The notes: a model not told the origin generated them from the sequence alone. Positions 30,601-44,909 are shown, counted from the stretch's first letter. The stretch is DNA of 64,000 nucleotides from Vesta saturnalis (GCA_036346205.1 JARFJB010001673.1:527501-591500), one strand, 5' to 3'. A program made the numbers and translations.

Positions 30601-33023
30601 GACCAAGACGTTAAGAGAACCATTAACGACGCAACACTTACTGACGTCACATTGTGAAGTGGTTCAAAAGGACAAAACCAATCTAAGCCTTTATGGCAAG
30701 AGTTTGATAGACTGACCAGAGTAAGAACGAATCCTAAATTCCATTTCGTAGGTTAATAACGGATCCTTATGTCGACAAACCAAGGAAAGTAAATTCTCTT
30801 CAGATCACCGGATGACCATCAATTCCACAACCCCACTGCGTCTTTCAAAGCAGTTCATGCCTCCCATCCAGTTTCGTTGTTTAACAGGTTATTTCTTTGG
30901 ATATATAGATCGAGTATTATTTATTACTAATGTATACACAGAGTACTTAATTACGGCTTACAAAAATGATTTTCTTTAACACAAGAAAAAACAAATTCTC
31001 TAAAAAAGTAATAAAAATGTAGCATATCTCAAAAGTGCAAAAAAGGGCAAAGTGATGAGAATATGGAACACTTGACTAAAAAAGTATTAAAGAAATACTC
31101 TTTACATTATTAAAAATTATGGATAAAAATTGTTAAAGCACTTGTCTACTCAAAACCAAGGTTTTACGACACATTTCTTCGCAATTGTAAAGCATCCGTT
31201 TTCCGATGTTCCTACTAGAGCGTATTCTACACCACTTGTGATTTATCCGTCCCTTTTTTGATTTTAGGAGATGTTTGGAAAGATGATTTTTGTTGGAATT
31301 TCTTCTGTATAGTATTACTCAATAAAATCAGTTGAATTTAGTACATACCTTAAGTAATGTAATGTAATGTCTTCCTGTTACAGGAACAATACACGTTCAA
31401 GTGATATTTTCTGTAAATTCTCCCCATGTACTTATTATAATGGAGTATGGAAGCGATTTTTATTTATTCATGTTAATTGTTTTACTTTACTTCATATTTA
31501 CTTCGGCTAGACAACATAAAGTAATTCATCTTATTCTTCTTTTAATGATACACCTTTTTTAACAGAATAAAAGAATTGTCAGCATAACTAATTTATTGAG
31601 TCAAGCAAAATTCAATTCGGTCATACGTAATTCCTGCTAATGTTATTTAAGCTTTATAATGTATTCGGTAGAAAGAAACACTTGATTGGTAAAAACAGAA
31701 AAATGATTAACATTACGTTTTTTATTTTCATATACTGCTACACTTTTAATCATGAGCTTTGACGGTGGTGGTGTTATGGTTTTGTACAAGTTAAAATATA
31801 TTCAAGCAATCTACATATTGCACCATGCCATTTCTGAGCTCGCTTATCTGTTCATTTTCGGACCTGTAGATTTTGGCAATATTTTGCGATATATTCCTTT
31901 TTTTTTTAATTTCTTGAATAAAACCTCTTGGGGGTTATGTCTTCGTTTCACATTCAAGATGGAATGGGTATGACACCTTTTTGGTTAAATGTCCTGAATC
32001 AAATGCAACGCTACTTACATCGTATTACATTTGCCACAATCGTGATCTAACGCTCCAGTGTGATTTTGTCTGCTTGTACAACTTGATGTCGTACTTGTGA
32101 CGCTTGTTTTCGATATACTGTCAGAATATCAAACACCAGGATAACTCCTTATCGGGATAAAATATAGCAGACACTTTATTGTTGTTTATTCAACATTTTT
32201 ATAGTTATTGTGTGAAGTACCAAAGTAATACGTTTCAGCATGTGATCACAGGTAAAAGTTTTATAGCTCGTCTTACTTGATGTTTCGGTCTTCATCAGGG
32301 ACACGCCCACTGAACGTGTTAAGGAATTTCTAGAATATCGCAGTTACATAGAATACTACAATCGTCTACCAAACGACCATGGTGGCTCCAGACCCAACAG
32401 AATGTGTCACGGTTCTTTGTTGAAGCTGCTCACAGAGACTACAATGCAAAGAGAATTTCTACCTTCAGTAGGCATACACCGCTATGCCTCTACCTTATAC
32501 ACTATTTTTGCTTGCGGCATTGCGGAGTTTTCGTGACACAGTTTACAGATGATGCTGCTTCAACGGTGTTTTTTAACATTTAAATAACTCCCTTCTCGCA
32601 AAACATTAAAAAAAACATATAAAAGTGACAGTCGTACTGTTATGGATTACCGCTTGTACACTAATGTTAAACAACACTTTTCCTCTGTTACTACCTGTGA
32701 ACGCCGAATGCTAAGTAGAATACAGGTATTTTCTTACAGATATCCGAGTAACCTTGCTGTATAAGATCCCAATCGGTTAATTCCACGCCCAACTATCAAC
32801 CCTCAAAGTTGTGCTCCTTGTTTATATCCTCGTACAGCGAATTATTATTATATACGTGTCAACCACCAATTTTTGATACATTATTTTCTCTTTATGTTCA
32901 TTTGAAAGGGTCTTTGATGAAGAGCATAACTCTGAGGTTGCACATTCCTGAAGTCCCTCCCTTCGCCGCCAACATGTTTCTTGCGATCCAAATTTTTCTT
33001 AACCGATACCCTCTTTGTCGTGG

Positions 33024-33027
<4 letters not shown>
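27700..33027. other. ~5.3 kb without recognisable genes
   Basis: Short chance ORFs only. The base composition becomes less AT-rich at about 29.4-30.9 kb. No terminal repeats, RNA genes or transposon motifs were recognised. It may be host intergenic or intronic DNA. Confidence 0.5.

Positions 33028-33098
<71 letters not shown>
33028..33098. repeat. (TA)n microsatellite
   Basis: About 70 bp of pure TA. Confidence 0.95.
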
Positions 33099-33099
<1 letters not shown>

Positions 33100-33103
<4 letters not shown>

Positions 33104-35215
33104 AATGTGAGCTAAACTTTGGCGACATTCGAGGTACATACGGGTTTAAAGGTGTTTGTTGGGTAAAAAGGTAACTCGAAACAGAAACACATTCCACGCG
33201 TGTTATATCGTGTGGATGCACAAAGATTTCGCCAACGCGTGCGGATGCCGAAGAGTAGGATCAAAATGCTCAATTCTTTGGAAAATTTTTAGTGGAGAAA
33301 CATGCTCGAACGTCAGCAAAGACGTAGATCTTAATGACGACAAAGAAGAAGACATTGATGACTATCCAACAATGGTGCCCTGACTCAGAGCCACGAAAAG
33401 AAAAAAAGAAAGGCGAGTAATTCACTCTCTGTCAGTAACGACGAAAACTCAATACGAAAACGAACTTGAAAAATGAGAAAACTGAATAAACAAGATTCCG
33501 TAGTTTAGGAAAACATATACAACAAACGATGGTGGATTAGGCCTCTTGGGGAAACCACGATAAAAAACGCGCCATCAACTCTCTAACTAAATGGTGGTGT
33601 GGAAATGAGTTGAGAAAACGTTAAGAAAATAAGAAAATACTGTATAAAATTTTTTCGAGTTTTTTCGATTTTTTTTACCTTACGCGGATCCTAAAAAATC
33701 CACACCACTTTGAGCGTAAGTAGGCGTATGTAGAATCAACCGATTGGAATGATTTTGGTGTCAAACTTCAATTTGGTATGTGTCGGCCTGAGTCCCAGAT
33801 GCAGTAGAAAAGAGCTACTCCCACAGGAATCAGAGGAAATGTCTTTTGGCAAAGTTTGTTTAAAAACAAACAATTGTCAATTCAAAAACGCCATTTTCCG
33901 ATGAGCAATAATGAGAACTCGAGATACGTACGTCTAAAAAAACCAAGATGGCGGCAAAGGGGGTGACTTCAGGAATGGGCAAACTCAGGGTTGTGCTATT
34001 CATCGAAGATCCTTTTGAGTGAGCACCAAAAGAAAAAATGTATCATAAATTGGTGGCCTATTAATAGACATTTGTATAATGTATGTTTTATCTTTTGCTT
34101 TTAAATTCTGGTACAGAACTATGATAAAAGTAAACAGCTAACTCGCTCTTATATCAGTTTCAGAACAATACTGCGCTTGTTTTAGACAAACCTACTATAA
34201 AGAGCCATTTTTTTCTTACGTCTCATTACGAAAAACTTTAAAACTTTGCACAGGGCACTTTTTATAACGGTCTGTTGATAAAGAAACATCAAAACTGTAA
34301 GTTAAAATTTAATTTCAGGGTTGGATATCTATAACTAGTGGATAGAAAATAGAAGGAGTAAAGGTTAAATAAAGGACTATAGTTCAATTAAATGTCTTCA
34401 TTAGAGAATATTACTAAGCGTAAGAGTTTTTAGAATATAGTTAAAGAGCTATTAATCCGACCAATAGAAGTTTTTTATGAAATATATTTTTGTGGGTTTT
34501 GCATGTCGCTTTCAACGTAAAATTAAATCAGGTGTCTTTTACTTGAGATTGGATATTCTCATTCTTAAACACATTCTGAAACACCTTGCTAAAGGAAAAT
34601 GTGTCTTACTACTACATTTTCATCAACCTCAATTTTCATATGCCCCAACATGTGATTGAGCTCCAGCGACAGAGATACTGTGCTTCCGAAACTAACGGTT
34701 TAACAATTTCCGTACACCTTCAATGCAATGTGATGGAGCCGCACCTTGTTGAAACCACATACCTATATAATCGTAATAAAATTAATACATTGTTTTTCAT
34801 TTAGACAAAAACGAATTATCCGACTAGTTTATCATCAAATATCTCACACCAAACTCTTCTTTAAGTATAAACATCCGCCGTACTCGTACCCACCATTAAT
34901 TAACTCTTTACTATAAAATGAAGCTGTGATGGGTTTAAGTGCTGTTTGCAATTTTTATCCGTCTCGAGGATTTAATCTGACTCCATTATCAGGTAGTAGG
35001 TTCCTTCATCACTTTAAGTTGTGTGGATTCGCTCTGTCTGCATTAAAAATTTATTTGGTAGCTAGAATTGTTCGTAAACGTTTAACTCCAGGAGACATGG
35101 GCGGGGTACAAAAAGGGTGCCGACGAATGCCGTTTTCTCTGCCAAAATCAATAGAAGGCCCATAAGAACATTAGAACTCACGAGGGCTCTAAAATGTTTT
35201 ATGCGGGGGTTTCTT
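33100..35215. other. no recognisable gene
   Basis: Only short open frames with no motifs. An acidic ORF at 33156-33383 (ends KEEDIDDYPTMVP) has no recognisable relatives to my eye. Confidence 0.45.
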
Positions 35216-35219
35216 TCGA

Positions 35220-35645
35220 CAGCCGTACGGAGTTAGCCCCTACACATTCATGGACAATGAATACGGAATTCTAAGTAGGGAACATTTTTCACAAGCATGT
35301 AATGCCCTAAGCTCCATTTATTGGTCCTGATTTCGTATTCATGCAAGATAATGCGCGGCCGCACGTGGAAAGGATTTGTGTTGAATACCTTAATGAAGTC
35401 CGTATTGAAGTTATGAACTGTCCAGCGTTAAGCTCGGATTTAAATCCCATTGAACATCTATGGGACACCATTAAAAGAAGAGTGAGACGACATTTGCCAA
35501 CTCCACAGAACCTACAGCATCTGGAACATATTGCTCAACATGAGTGGAAAGCATTCCTCAAGTGGTCACTGAAAACCTCATTAGAAGTATGCCACGGCCG
35601 ATTCAGGCTGTTATCCGAGATAAAGGTGGCAAGGCAACCTGCTAG
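35220..35645 (+). pseudogene. Tc1-like (D-34-E) transposase, C-terminal part
   Basis: The frame 35341-35645 begins MQDNARPHVERICVEYL with the second catalytic Asp. Exactly 34 residues later comes the Glu in SSDLNPIEHLWDTIKRRVR, giving the D-34-E spacing of Tc1 elements. Upstream (about 35240-35340) the matching text is degraded (PFIGPDFVF in another reading context, with stops). The helix-turn-helix and first Asp are absent. The ORF runs on to 35700 beyond the family's usual end. No terminal inverted repeats were found nearby, so this is a relic. Confidence 0.8.
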
Positions 35646-35649
35646 GGAT

Positions 35650-38600
35650 CATCTCACATCATTTCATTTCTTTGTTTTCCTTTGTTTCCTTGTTAATTAA
35701 AATAAGTTTTTCCCATCTTGACAGTTTTTCTCAAATTTCAAGTCCAAAAATAGATCAAAAACGATGCAAACTGTTCAACATTGCCTTTTTTAATGTTGTT
35801 ATAAAGAAATAACAGTTAACATTTACACTTAAAACGCATTATGTTCAGATTTCTAAGTGGTGGGATACTTTTGAATAGCGGTTTAGCACAACGAGTGCTT
35901 TGTTGGTTACCGCTTATGTGGGAAATCCTCCTCAAGGTCAAAAGATCAGTGCATTGCTAGTACAAATGTTCCAGTCGTTTGCGTATTTATTAAAAGCAAT
36001 GAAAGGAATGGCAAACTTTATTGAACAACAAGTTTCGAACAATGTAAACAATTAAGAATTAGTGCTATCACATTAAGCGTTTTGGTATTTAAAATTTTTT
36101 TTTAATCAAGACAAATTTTTTAATTAGGACAGATTTCGACTATAACATTTTTGCGTATGGAGTATATTAGCTTTAGGGAAACATTTATGTACTACATTTA
36201 ATGCGTGGAAAAACTTGTTTACGTGCGTGTCTACGTAGCGAAAAGTTAATTGTCACTTTTTGAAATCCAATTTGCTGTAAAAAGGCTTATTGTAAATTTA
36301 ATTTCATATAACTAAATCATTTTTATTATTACTCACTATGTAGATATTAATGGTATGAAAACATATGGCGCAAATTATTATTAAATTTTGACATTTATCG
36401 ATAAACAGGTACTACTTAAAATCAGTACACTTTTCTTGCGTAGATTATAAAGGGGTAGCTATCATAGATGACCAATTAAAACGTTCATTGTTTATATAGT
36501 TATTTATTTATTTGATTAACTACAGTTTCATTTCTAATTGAGTTACTTCCTATGAAAAATATATTTTTTATAAAGACAATCCATGAAATTACGACCGGAG
36601 TTTAATGAGTTGCTGAACTGACGTACTATCTTATTATTGGGATTAAGTTACAAATTTTGGATTGTAATAGTGACGAGCGTAGATAAGTTATTTAGTAAAC
36701 TTGAATAACTTTGATTGTTGATGACTATTTAGGAAAGCTCTTAAGAATACATTTACTGTACTATACCCGAATAATTGTTTTAGAATAAATCGCTTCCTGA
36801 ATTGGTTTAAAAAATACCAATAGTCGAACAGAAAACCCGGACTTTGATATAGTTGCAGAAAATAAAAGAAAACGATAGAATTTGCCTCACAAAATACAGG
36901 CGTGATTGATCCACACAAAATCATGCAATCTTACAAAATAATAGTAATAATAACGTAGAAAATAAGCTTACTATAATAATGCTTTAAGTACATACAGTAC
37001 TTCAAAGCTTGTTATTCAATGTTATCTGTTTTTAATAACAATGAATAACTAGATTTGTATTAGATTAAACATTATCATAGGATTCTTCAAGCCGATGGGA
37101 CCTTGGATCTAGTAATACTATCGTCAACATCTGATACTTGCAAATACCACAAGATTATTTGCACATAAGCCTTGATTTAGTAACGTGGTCTTTTTGGTCA
37201 AGTACCTTTTTCTTACAATGCCGTACTTTTCTGTAAATATAGAACATTTTTTTAAATTTTTTTCTACCGCGAAAAGTAAACCACATTTCTACACAAAATC
37301 TATTAAATACTATTTTGTATTATTTTAAGGAAGGCTACAAAACTTGCTGGGAATGCAGGCGTTCCGGGATTACCCGTAACTGGAGTGTTACACGGAATCA
37401 GAGAGTTCCAATAGTTTGGCGATGTAAGATCATTATGATTCGGGTAACCATAACTGTTTCTATCCCCACGACCAAATCAGGATGGCGAATAATTACGTTT
37501 TTCTGCTTAATACAAATGGACAATTTCTTATATGTAGATAAAATTTACAGAAACGAGTAACACTACTACCTGAATAACCAGGTTTGTACGTCATTGCGAA
37601 TAAAGCTATTGTCGTAGATTGTTAGGATTATTTTATACGACGTACCAAAAACACATCTCCCCTGTATCGCATGGTACTTTTTAACCCATCAGTGGTCGCG
37701 CCACGGTATCCGGGACCGTGTCAGTCTTTGGCCAATCGTATTGCCACTTCAATATACCTTCCTAATTGGCTAAATTTAGTACACAGTACGACCTGTGACT
37801 TGAGTGGGTGAATGTCGTGCAAACTGCAATATAATCACGATGTGTCAGACTGAGGTGACCCTATTGAGCGGTATGAGGCTTTTATAAAAATTATAATAAT
37901 AAGCAAATAATTTCTGAAGCTCTATTGAAGACGGAGTGCAGAAATTATGGCTTGAGGCTTTATCGAAATGTTCTCCTATAATGTGGCAAAATTTTTATTC
38001 ACGCACGGAAAGGTTTCAAATGATTGGGAGAAACATATGGGAAAATTCTCGATTGAAAATAGCCTACCTGTTATTATAGCACTAGGAGAATCCGGTTTTG
38101 ATTCATATAGTGGTATGGATTCAGATTATTCTGGTGATATAATTCAGTTGCAATAAAATCCCATTGTTTGGCATCAAAATTTTAGTAAAGATAAATTTAA
38201 ACACTTTTTTTTCGTCAGGTCTTGTCCGTGGATACGAAAGAAGCAATCTTGTGATCAATTCCATTTAAGTACGAAAGAAGCAAGCTTATGGTCAATTCCA
38301 TTTAAGTACGACTTAAATGTATACATTTCCGGTTATTTACTTTCACGTGTACGTAACAGTCAAGAAAAGAACGATGCTGCAAATTTCATCACGAAAGCAA
38401 ACCTTCTCATTGGATTACTTATGAAAAAACGTTGTAGATTTCGTAAATAGGTTAAACTAAATGTATCACTACATTATGATAAGTTTTGTAATGAACGAAT
38501 AAGTTCAAATGTAAATATGTAATAAAAAATTGTATATTATTAATAATAATTTTTAATTAAATGTATACATGTTGATGTTCTGCTTACCTATTGACAGCGA

Positions 38601-39035
38601 CGGAAGAACTAAGTTTGTTTATAAACACACCTTTACACCATGTTCAATAGCCAAAAAAAAAAGAAAGAGAAAAATGCAGTAGGTAAATTTTATCAGTAAA
38701 GCAAGTCTTCACATTGCAAGTATGCATTAGATTGACTTTAAAAATAAAACCTACACCTTTCAAAAGTCAAGCTGCGTTACTAAATTTTTGTTCTTTTGAC
38801 AGCGCTAACACGCTCTCCCTAGATTTCCATGGCCTGCTCTAATGCAAAATAAGATGGAGCAGAGTATATTAACGTTTAATCTATTGAAGATTGTTATTAC
38901 TCAAAATTATATTAACATACGATGCCATCGTTTTCACTTTCTTCGAACGCTCTTGATTATTCACTGTTATTTTATGAAAATCAGTGGAGCTGCTAAATTG
39001 TTCAATTTAATAAGTCTTGTTGTAATTTATAAGCT
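35650..39035. other. no recognisable gene
   Basis: AT-rich DNA with short chance ORFs. The only structure noted is a local duplication at 38228-38312. Confidence 0.45.
38228..38312. repeat. tandem duplication, 2 x ~41 bp
   Basis: Two adjacent units share TACGAAAGAAGCAA and GTCAATTCCATTTAAGTACG, with a few substitutions. Confidence 0.8.
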
Positions 39036-39039
39036 GTAA

Positions 39040-39610
39040 TGAGCTAAGTAAAGGGTGATTCAAAATTCCGGTTTTAATATACCAAAAAGGTGTGTTTAAA
39101 AAAAACACATTTACGAACGACATACGCTTGTTAGTCAAACCTTCCCAATTCAGGTATGTCAAAACTCTCTTCCTGAAATTGTTGGCTACTGCTTTATAGA
39201 CTTGTATTTGGATTTTGCCTACGACTCGCCGAAATTTTTTCACCAACTCGGGAATGTTTCGGGGTTTATTGGCGCAAACATCATTCGACATAACCCCAAA
39301 GAAAAAGTCCTCACGGGGTCTATTACACAACCCTGGTGGTGATTGTTCGTCTTCACGAAGTGAGATGAGCCGATCGGGGAATTTTTCATGGAGCAACGCA
39401 ATTGTTTTGCCGTAAGTGTCACAAGTGGCGCCTCCTTCCTGAAAGCATAACTCCTTAATCTGTCACTCCTTGCGGATAAATTTCCCGTTCATGATTCGAT
39501 TACAGATTTTTTGATCCCCAAATACAACAATTTTGCTGATTGACAAATCCATTTAAATAGAAGTGTGCCTCTTAAAAACCAGACAACAAAATCTCGTATC
39601 TTGATGTCAT
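39040..39610 (-). pseudogene. mariner (D-41-D type) transposase relic
   Basis: Minus-strand fragments in order: a first-catalytic region remnant near 39550-39490; ELCFQEGGATCDTYGKT (about 39445-39395), where the second catalytic Asp is Gly; HEKFPDRLIS; a degraded stretch; then a block with EDFFFGV, where the third Asp is kept 41 residues on. The tail includes NIPELVKKFRRVV and FRKRVLTYL (to about 39150). The sequence near 39051 (AAGGGTGATTCAAAATTCC) could be one terminal end. Many substitutions mark it as older than the copies at 3 and 55 kb. Confidence 0.7.
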
Positions 39611-39627
39611 TTCAATTTGGTGTGGCT

Positions 39628-39675
39628 TGTAACGCGCTCCCTCTTCGTTACCTTTAATTAGCAAATGTAACGCGC
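39628..39675 (-). repeat. possible second LTR terminus
   Basis: TGTAACGCGCTCCCTCTTCG at 39628 resembles the LTR edge at 39961 (TGTAACGGTAACG...CTCCCTCTTCGG), and both continue with similar CTTTAAxTAG text. Two related termini lie 333 bp apart. Confidence 0.35.
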
Positions 39676-39940
39676 TCAAGTGTCTTTGCGGTTTGACTGT
39701 TGAGTGTATTACTACTAATGAATAATGCTCACTTTTCCCTTTTCTAGCTCAGTCGGAATTTTGTACTTGCAAAATAAGGATCGGGGTTCGTTATTCAGGC
39801 TCTCAACACGTTGAACAAATAGATTACAAAGGTTCATATATATAACTTTATTTCCTATTTATTTTACACTTCTATATTATATGGTTATTTAAATTATTTA
39901 ACTAAGATACAGATACAGGTAAATGTACGGAACTGTGACC

Positions 39941-39957
39941 CATGCTCTCGGGTGCCA
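39941..39957 (-). other. candidate retroviral-type primer-binding site
   Basis: On the minus strand TGGCACCCGAGAGCATG starts three bases (ATT) after an LTR-like ...GTTACA end, the normal position for a tRNA primer site of an LTR retrotransposon. Confidence 0.4.
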
Positions 39958-40879
39958 AATTGTAACGGTAACGCCACCTCCCTCTTCGGTATCTTTAAGT
40001 AGACATCCTTCGTCCAGGTACTAATGGTTAGGTGGTCCTCTGGAGTTTCTGTAATGTAACATTAATAGAAGGTTTGGGGTTTTGACTTTTAGTTTTCGTC
40101 CTTGAACTGTTTCAATTTAATCTGGTTAATTGCCGAAATAAATAAATAATTTTACCTGAATACGTCCCTGTATAAAATACAGAAGCAGGTAGCCAGATAA
40201 CGCGGTATAAACACGTGCGCGATAAGACACTGAGTTCAATACTCTGCCTTTAAAGAAATAATCAATATTTTAAAGCGGTCGGTTATAAGTGTATAATTTT
40301 GTACCTGCTTTTCTTATGAAAATAAACTCATTCACATTTACATTCCATTTAAAGTACGATCTTTAGTTAAATGAAAGCTTTTTGTTTATTTAGGTAGCTG
40401 GTGTACGGTAGCGGCGTATTATTTGTTTCCTCTTACGAGATTAATTTTAGTATACCGGTTTTTATTTAAACAAAAAATAAAAAAAATAAAAGCTTTTTGT
40501 TATGTTGGCCGTTTTTAAAATATAAAACCTTCGTTTTCTATTTATAATAAATTTTTTCGCGTCTAACAATCACGATTTGACTTATTTAACACAAGAAACT
40601 ATCAGATAGTTTCTGGTTTACGGGTAACAATCTTAGTACTTGTCAAAGGTGCAACTTACGTTTTTACGGTGGCGGCGGTGGTGGTTTGTTTACTTTACAG
40701 GTGGTTATTTAATGCTGGCGGACACGTCTAGTGTTTACGGTTACGTTTCTATATTACTGGATTAACGGCGTTAGCGAGGTGTTCAGCTTAATCTTCCGGC
40801 GAGTTTTTAATTACAGGTATCTGGCGGTCGCTGGTACGTTTGTCGAGGTGTGTTGTGTTGTAGTGTTCGTGTAAATTTG

Positions 40880-41116
40880 TGTAGGTGGATTTCCTTCGTT
40901 AGTAATCTGGGCAAACCACCCGTTATACCAAACAATAGGATCTCGTTCGGTCAAATGGAACGTTGGGCAACTACCCTTCAAACTCCACAGTGTAGGTATG
41001 TATAGGTGGATCTCCTTTGTTAGTAACCTGGGCAAACCACCCGCTAAACTAAACAATAGGATCTCGTTCGGTCAAATGGAATGTCGGGCAACTACCCTTC
41101 AAACTCCACTCCACAG
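40880..41116. repeat. tandem duplication, 2 x ~118 bp
   Basis: Two units share GGGCAAACCACCCG, CAATAGGATCTCGTTCGGTC and GGGCAACTACCCTTCAAACT. They differ by scattered substitutions and small indels. Confidence 0.85.
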
Positions 41117-41125
41117 TGTAGGTGT

Positions 41126-41172
41126 GTACGTCTAGTAACAGAAGAGTACGTCTAGTAACAGAAGAGTACGTC
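41126..41172. repeat. 20-bp tandem repeat, 2.4 copies
   Basis: GTACGTCTAGTAACAGAAGA occurs twice exactly, and a third copy is cut after GTACGTC. Confidence 0.9.
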
Positions 41173-41699
41173 GGGCTTACAACCCTGCATATCCCTATCA
41201 CCAGGTATCTCAACTTACGTACTTTCACCGTTCGATCTCTGCAACTCTAACCTTTTAACTTCGGTGATGCTATCAAGTCGCGGAGTCGCGATTTCTACTC
41301 GGACGGCGGTTACAAGCGGATGGTTTACAACAGGTAGTAGTCGGCGCGAACGCGACGATATAGCACACGGTTTCGATTCGAATTCTTCTGGTAGCGTGCT
41401 TCTCGTAGAGAGCTTCTGGTAACGAGTGAGATTGAAAAAGGATTTCTTTCTTCTTCTTCTTTAAGACTAAGACTTTTGACTTCTTGACTTTTAACACAAG
41501 AACTCTTAACACAAGATCTCTCTTACAGCAGCGCGTGCCGCGTTTTTATATAGAATTCGCGAGGGTGGTTACGAAACTTTTTTGGTGAGCTTCCGTAAGC
41601 CCGTATTGGTGGAAGATGCTCTGACGTATACAAACTTTTAAACGTTTTTGGGATTTTACGTCTGGAGGGAGGATGCATGATTAATTATTGTGCAATTTT

Positions 41700-44600
41700 A
41701 TGCAACGTTATGAAATCTGTTTAACTTTTACTAGAACTTCTACGAATTTTTATAATGGCTTGCACCTGTGCATTTAGCGCGTCACGTTATCTTTCTAAAT
41801 TCCGTGAATCAGTACTGGTATTTTACTTAGCAAATAATTAATCATGATAGGAAAATTTTTATAAAGGACGGCGTCTTGCTAATAAACTTTGGGAACTAAT
41901 TAAAAATAATAAAAAATCGGGATATCTGACGACGTCCCTTTACAGGCTGATAATGAAGACGGTGCCCAATAGTTCGCCGCAATGAACCCTATGCCCAATT
42001 GTGAACGACGTCGAACCGATTTTTGTGGACTAACATAGATACTGTCAATTTTCTCCGTTTTGATGAACCGTTTAACGTTTTCACAACTTAACACACGTTG
42101 TTTAGTTGAAAAGGGTTACATGGTGACTCACAGCATGAAATTGAAATGTCAACTTTATACCAAACTGTCATACTAACTAACAAAATAGCGAGCGACTCAA
42201 AAGCGGCGCACTTTTATAACTACACGTTGTTACTTAACTAACGTGTATTTGATTTAGCGTAAACTAAGATAATAGTTCCTGCTTGTTTTCAAATAGATTT
42301 TTTACATGCATAAAAACGTATAACGGGAGGAAGGAATGAGTTATTTCTCCAATACCGTTATTTTTAAATGTACTAGGTAGGAATTGGGTATTAAAAAATA
42401 GGTAGAGTAAAACAAAGTAATAGAAGTCGACATTTGTAATACGTTCCTTTTTATATTGTAATCGGGTTAATAATTACGAAAGTTATAATTAGTTACTTGG
42501 AAGAATCAAGTGTTGATTGACCATGATAAGTGTTGTTTTTATACTGTAAATTATGTAATGAGACTATTGCATTACCATAATTCCTTTTTGTTGCGAACAC
42601 TTATAAAAGATTAATTCTTATCAGGAGGTGTAATGTTTTTGTCAAAGCATCATTATTAAATAAGGCCCTTTACCATTTGGTTTGTATACAACACATTCAC
42701 AAAAACTGTTTAGAAATCAAATACAGTATATAATTTTATATGTATTCACATTTATTACTATTAAATACAGTTGGACAGAAAATTCTATATGAAAAACTAT
42801 TTTTGCTTACGATACAATGCTCGTTCAAATTATTTGATATTTATTCTCAGCTGCGGAATGAATACTTTGAAAATTAAACTTAATTCATTAAAAGAATTAT
42901 ACGTTTACACTGCATACCATTAATAGTGGAATATTTCCAATTTAAAGACTGATACAAACGAAATGGTTTCATTACATTAAAGATAGGAAAGTGAATTTCC
43001 TTTAGATCAATTATATGTTAAAAAATTATTCTGTGCACAGAAGTAGATATTCTATATTAGGTAAAACGAATAAAACAGTTTTTTCTTTATTTAAACTAAT
43101 AGGTAGATGATGTTACGATGTGTATTGGTGGTTTTTATTTGTCCTGCGAATGTAGACCTTGGTAAACAAAAGCTCATTGGACAGCTACTTCATAATTTTC
43201 ACTCGACACCACCAGGTCAATGAAGATTTGTTTCAGTATTATTTAATAGGTTTTCTTCCACAAACTTAATAGTCACTAATTTTTGAAGATGGTCAATATA
43301 AAAATTTTATATGTAAGCAAATAATGGCGTCGCTTGTCATTGTGCAATCAGGAAACGTCGCGTGTTATCTCTTATACCATGCGAAAAATTTTCATTTTTC
43401 ACTTATTTTTTTACTAAACTTATATTTTTAGATTGTACTTATCTAGGCTCAATTAATTTACTTTCTTACATTCACTGTATAACTTTAATCCACAATTGGA
43501 ATTATGTGACCGCTTTGTAGGCGTGTATTTATTAACAACGACCAACTCGTTTTTCCCTTTCAAACCATTATTTTTCATATCGTTTATAAAGTAATTTCAA
43601 TTATTTCTTTATATTTAAAATTCTTCCTTTTGCTTATATAGCTTAATATACTTAATAAAAAAATAACTTTTTTAGTGTTTGATAGATCTGTTTATGTCCC
43701 GTTACATTACTTGATCAATATGTGACCAATTACAACCTGGGTTGTTAGAATTGACGGCTGCGGGCTTTATATTCACAAAGGTAAACAATTTTATCAAGAC
43801 TTGTTCAAAATTATTGTAGTATCGTGACATTTTTAAGAAAATAAACTATTCCGTTTGAGAACAACTACTAAAACTGAAGAAGTTGATATTATCAGAAATT
43901 ATGAAATTTCCGAATTTTTCTTTCTTGTCATTGTCGACACAATTATACGTACATCCCTTGCAGCTTCAGTTATTGGTAACGCTGGAAATAAAAAAAATTC
44001 CAGAACTTCCCCGTTCTTGTCACTAACGGCACAGCTCGAGGTATAAATTCAAAAATTGATGCGTTGTTTGTCGGATAACAAAGTTGCTTTTCTCAAGCAC
44101 GGTGGAAGACCTCCACCATCCAAACTTTTTTAACGTTAGACAGTCATCTCCATTTAATCCAACACGTTGGAAGCATATGTTCCAAAGCAGTAACCGATGT
44201 AACTTTCAGATTTATCTCATTTTAAAAGTTGAATGTGCATTTACCCTTTCTGTAATCAATAAATACACGTCGATTTGGTGTAGCAGAAGGCATATTGTCT
44301 ATACAAAGTACAGCTGTTGAAGAGAGTATCCCTTTCTGCAACAGTAAACATTTGATGCAGTTTAGGGTTTTCTAAATTAATAATTATAAATGGACCAATA
44401 TCTTTAACATTGTCTTGGTGTAAAGGAACAATATTCTAACTGGCATTAACATAATGTATATTTGTAACCGTAATTTGAAATTAGTATCTGTGTGTTATTA
44501 TAATAATGTAGTAATGTATCTATAGAAATCATTATTTTAGTCATTACACAACAATTACCACAAACTATGTAAATATCAGTACTTGAAAACATCAATATTT

Positions 44601-44905
44601 CCATGCGATTGTAATAGTATTTTACATTCTTAGCATGGTACATAGGTTTTTACTGGCGAGAGGAGAAGTTTATTGGCTTTACTTATCCGTGGGTTAAAAT
44701 ATTTCATGAATTTGAAAGTTTCTCTACCCTAAGGGCTCTTGTGTCTATTGTCCGGCAACAGGCACTCTCTTATGATATGATATTAATACCGACGATTGGT
44801 TACTAATTATAAAAATTGCGGTCACACATACACGTGACAGATTACTTGTAATTTTTTTTTAATTGGTAGCTTATACAAGTGATTTTACATAGCTTAAGTT
44901 TAGTT
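41700..44905. other. no recognisable gene
   Basis: AT-rich DNA without motifs, terminal repeats or long frames. Confidence 0.45.
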
Positions 44906-44909
44906 AGGT

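Larger units (their letters stand above)
39961..41700 (-). repeat. probable LTR of a retrotransposon (outer edge uncertain)
   Basis: On the minus strand the segment ends in ...TTACCGTTACA followed by a primer-binding-site-like sequence. It holds a TATA box (TATATAAAAA, 41552-41543) with a transcribed-looking leader. The outer edge (about 41.6-41.9 kb) could not be fixed because no second full LTR is in view, and no gag or pol sequence follows. It contains the tandem repeats at 40.88-41.17 kb. Confidence 0.4.

Noticed and set aside
37315..37560. ORF with repeated Arg/Trp/Asn text
   Set aside because: Non-ATG start, no conserved motif and a composition compatible with chance.
40880..41172. CRISPR-like array
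   Set aside because: Only two long units and 2.4 copies of a 20-mer without unique spacers, in eukaryotic DNA. It is a plain tandem duplication.
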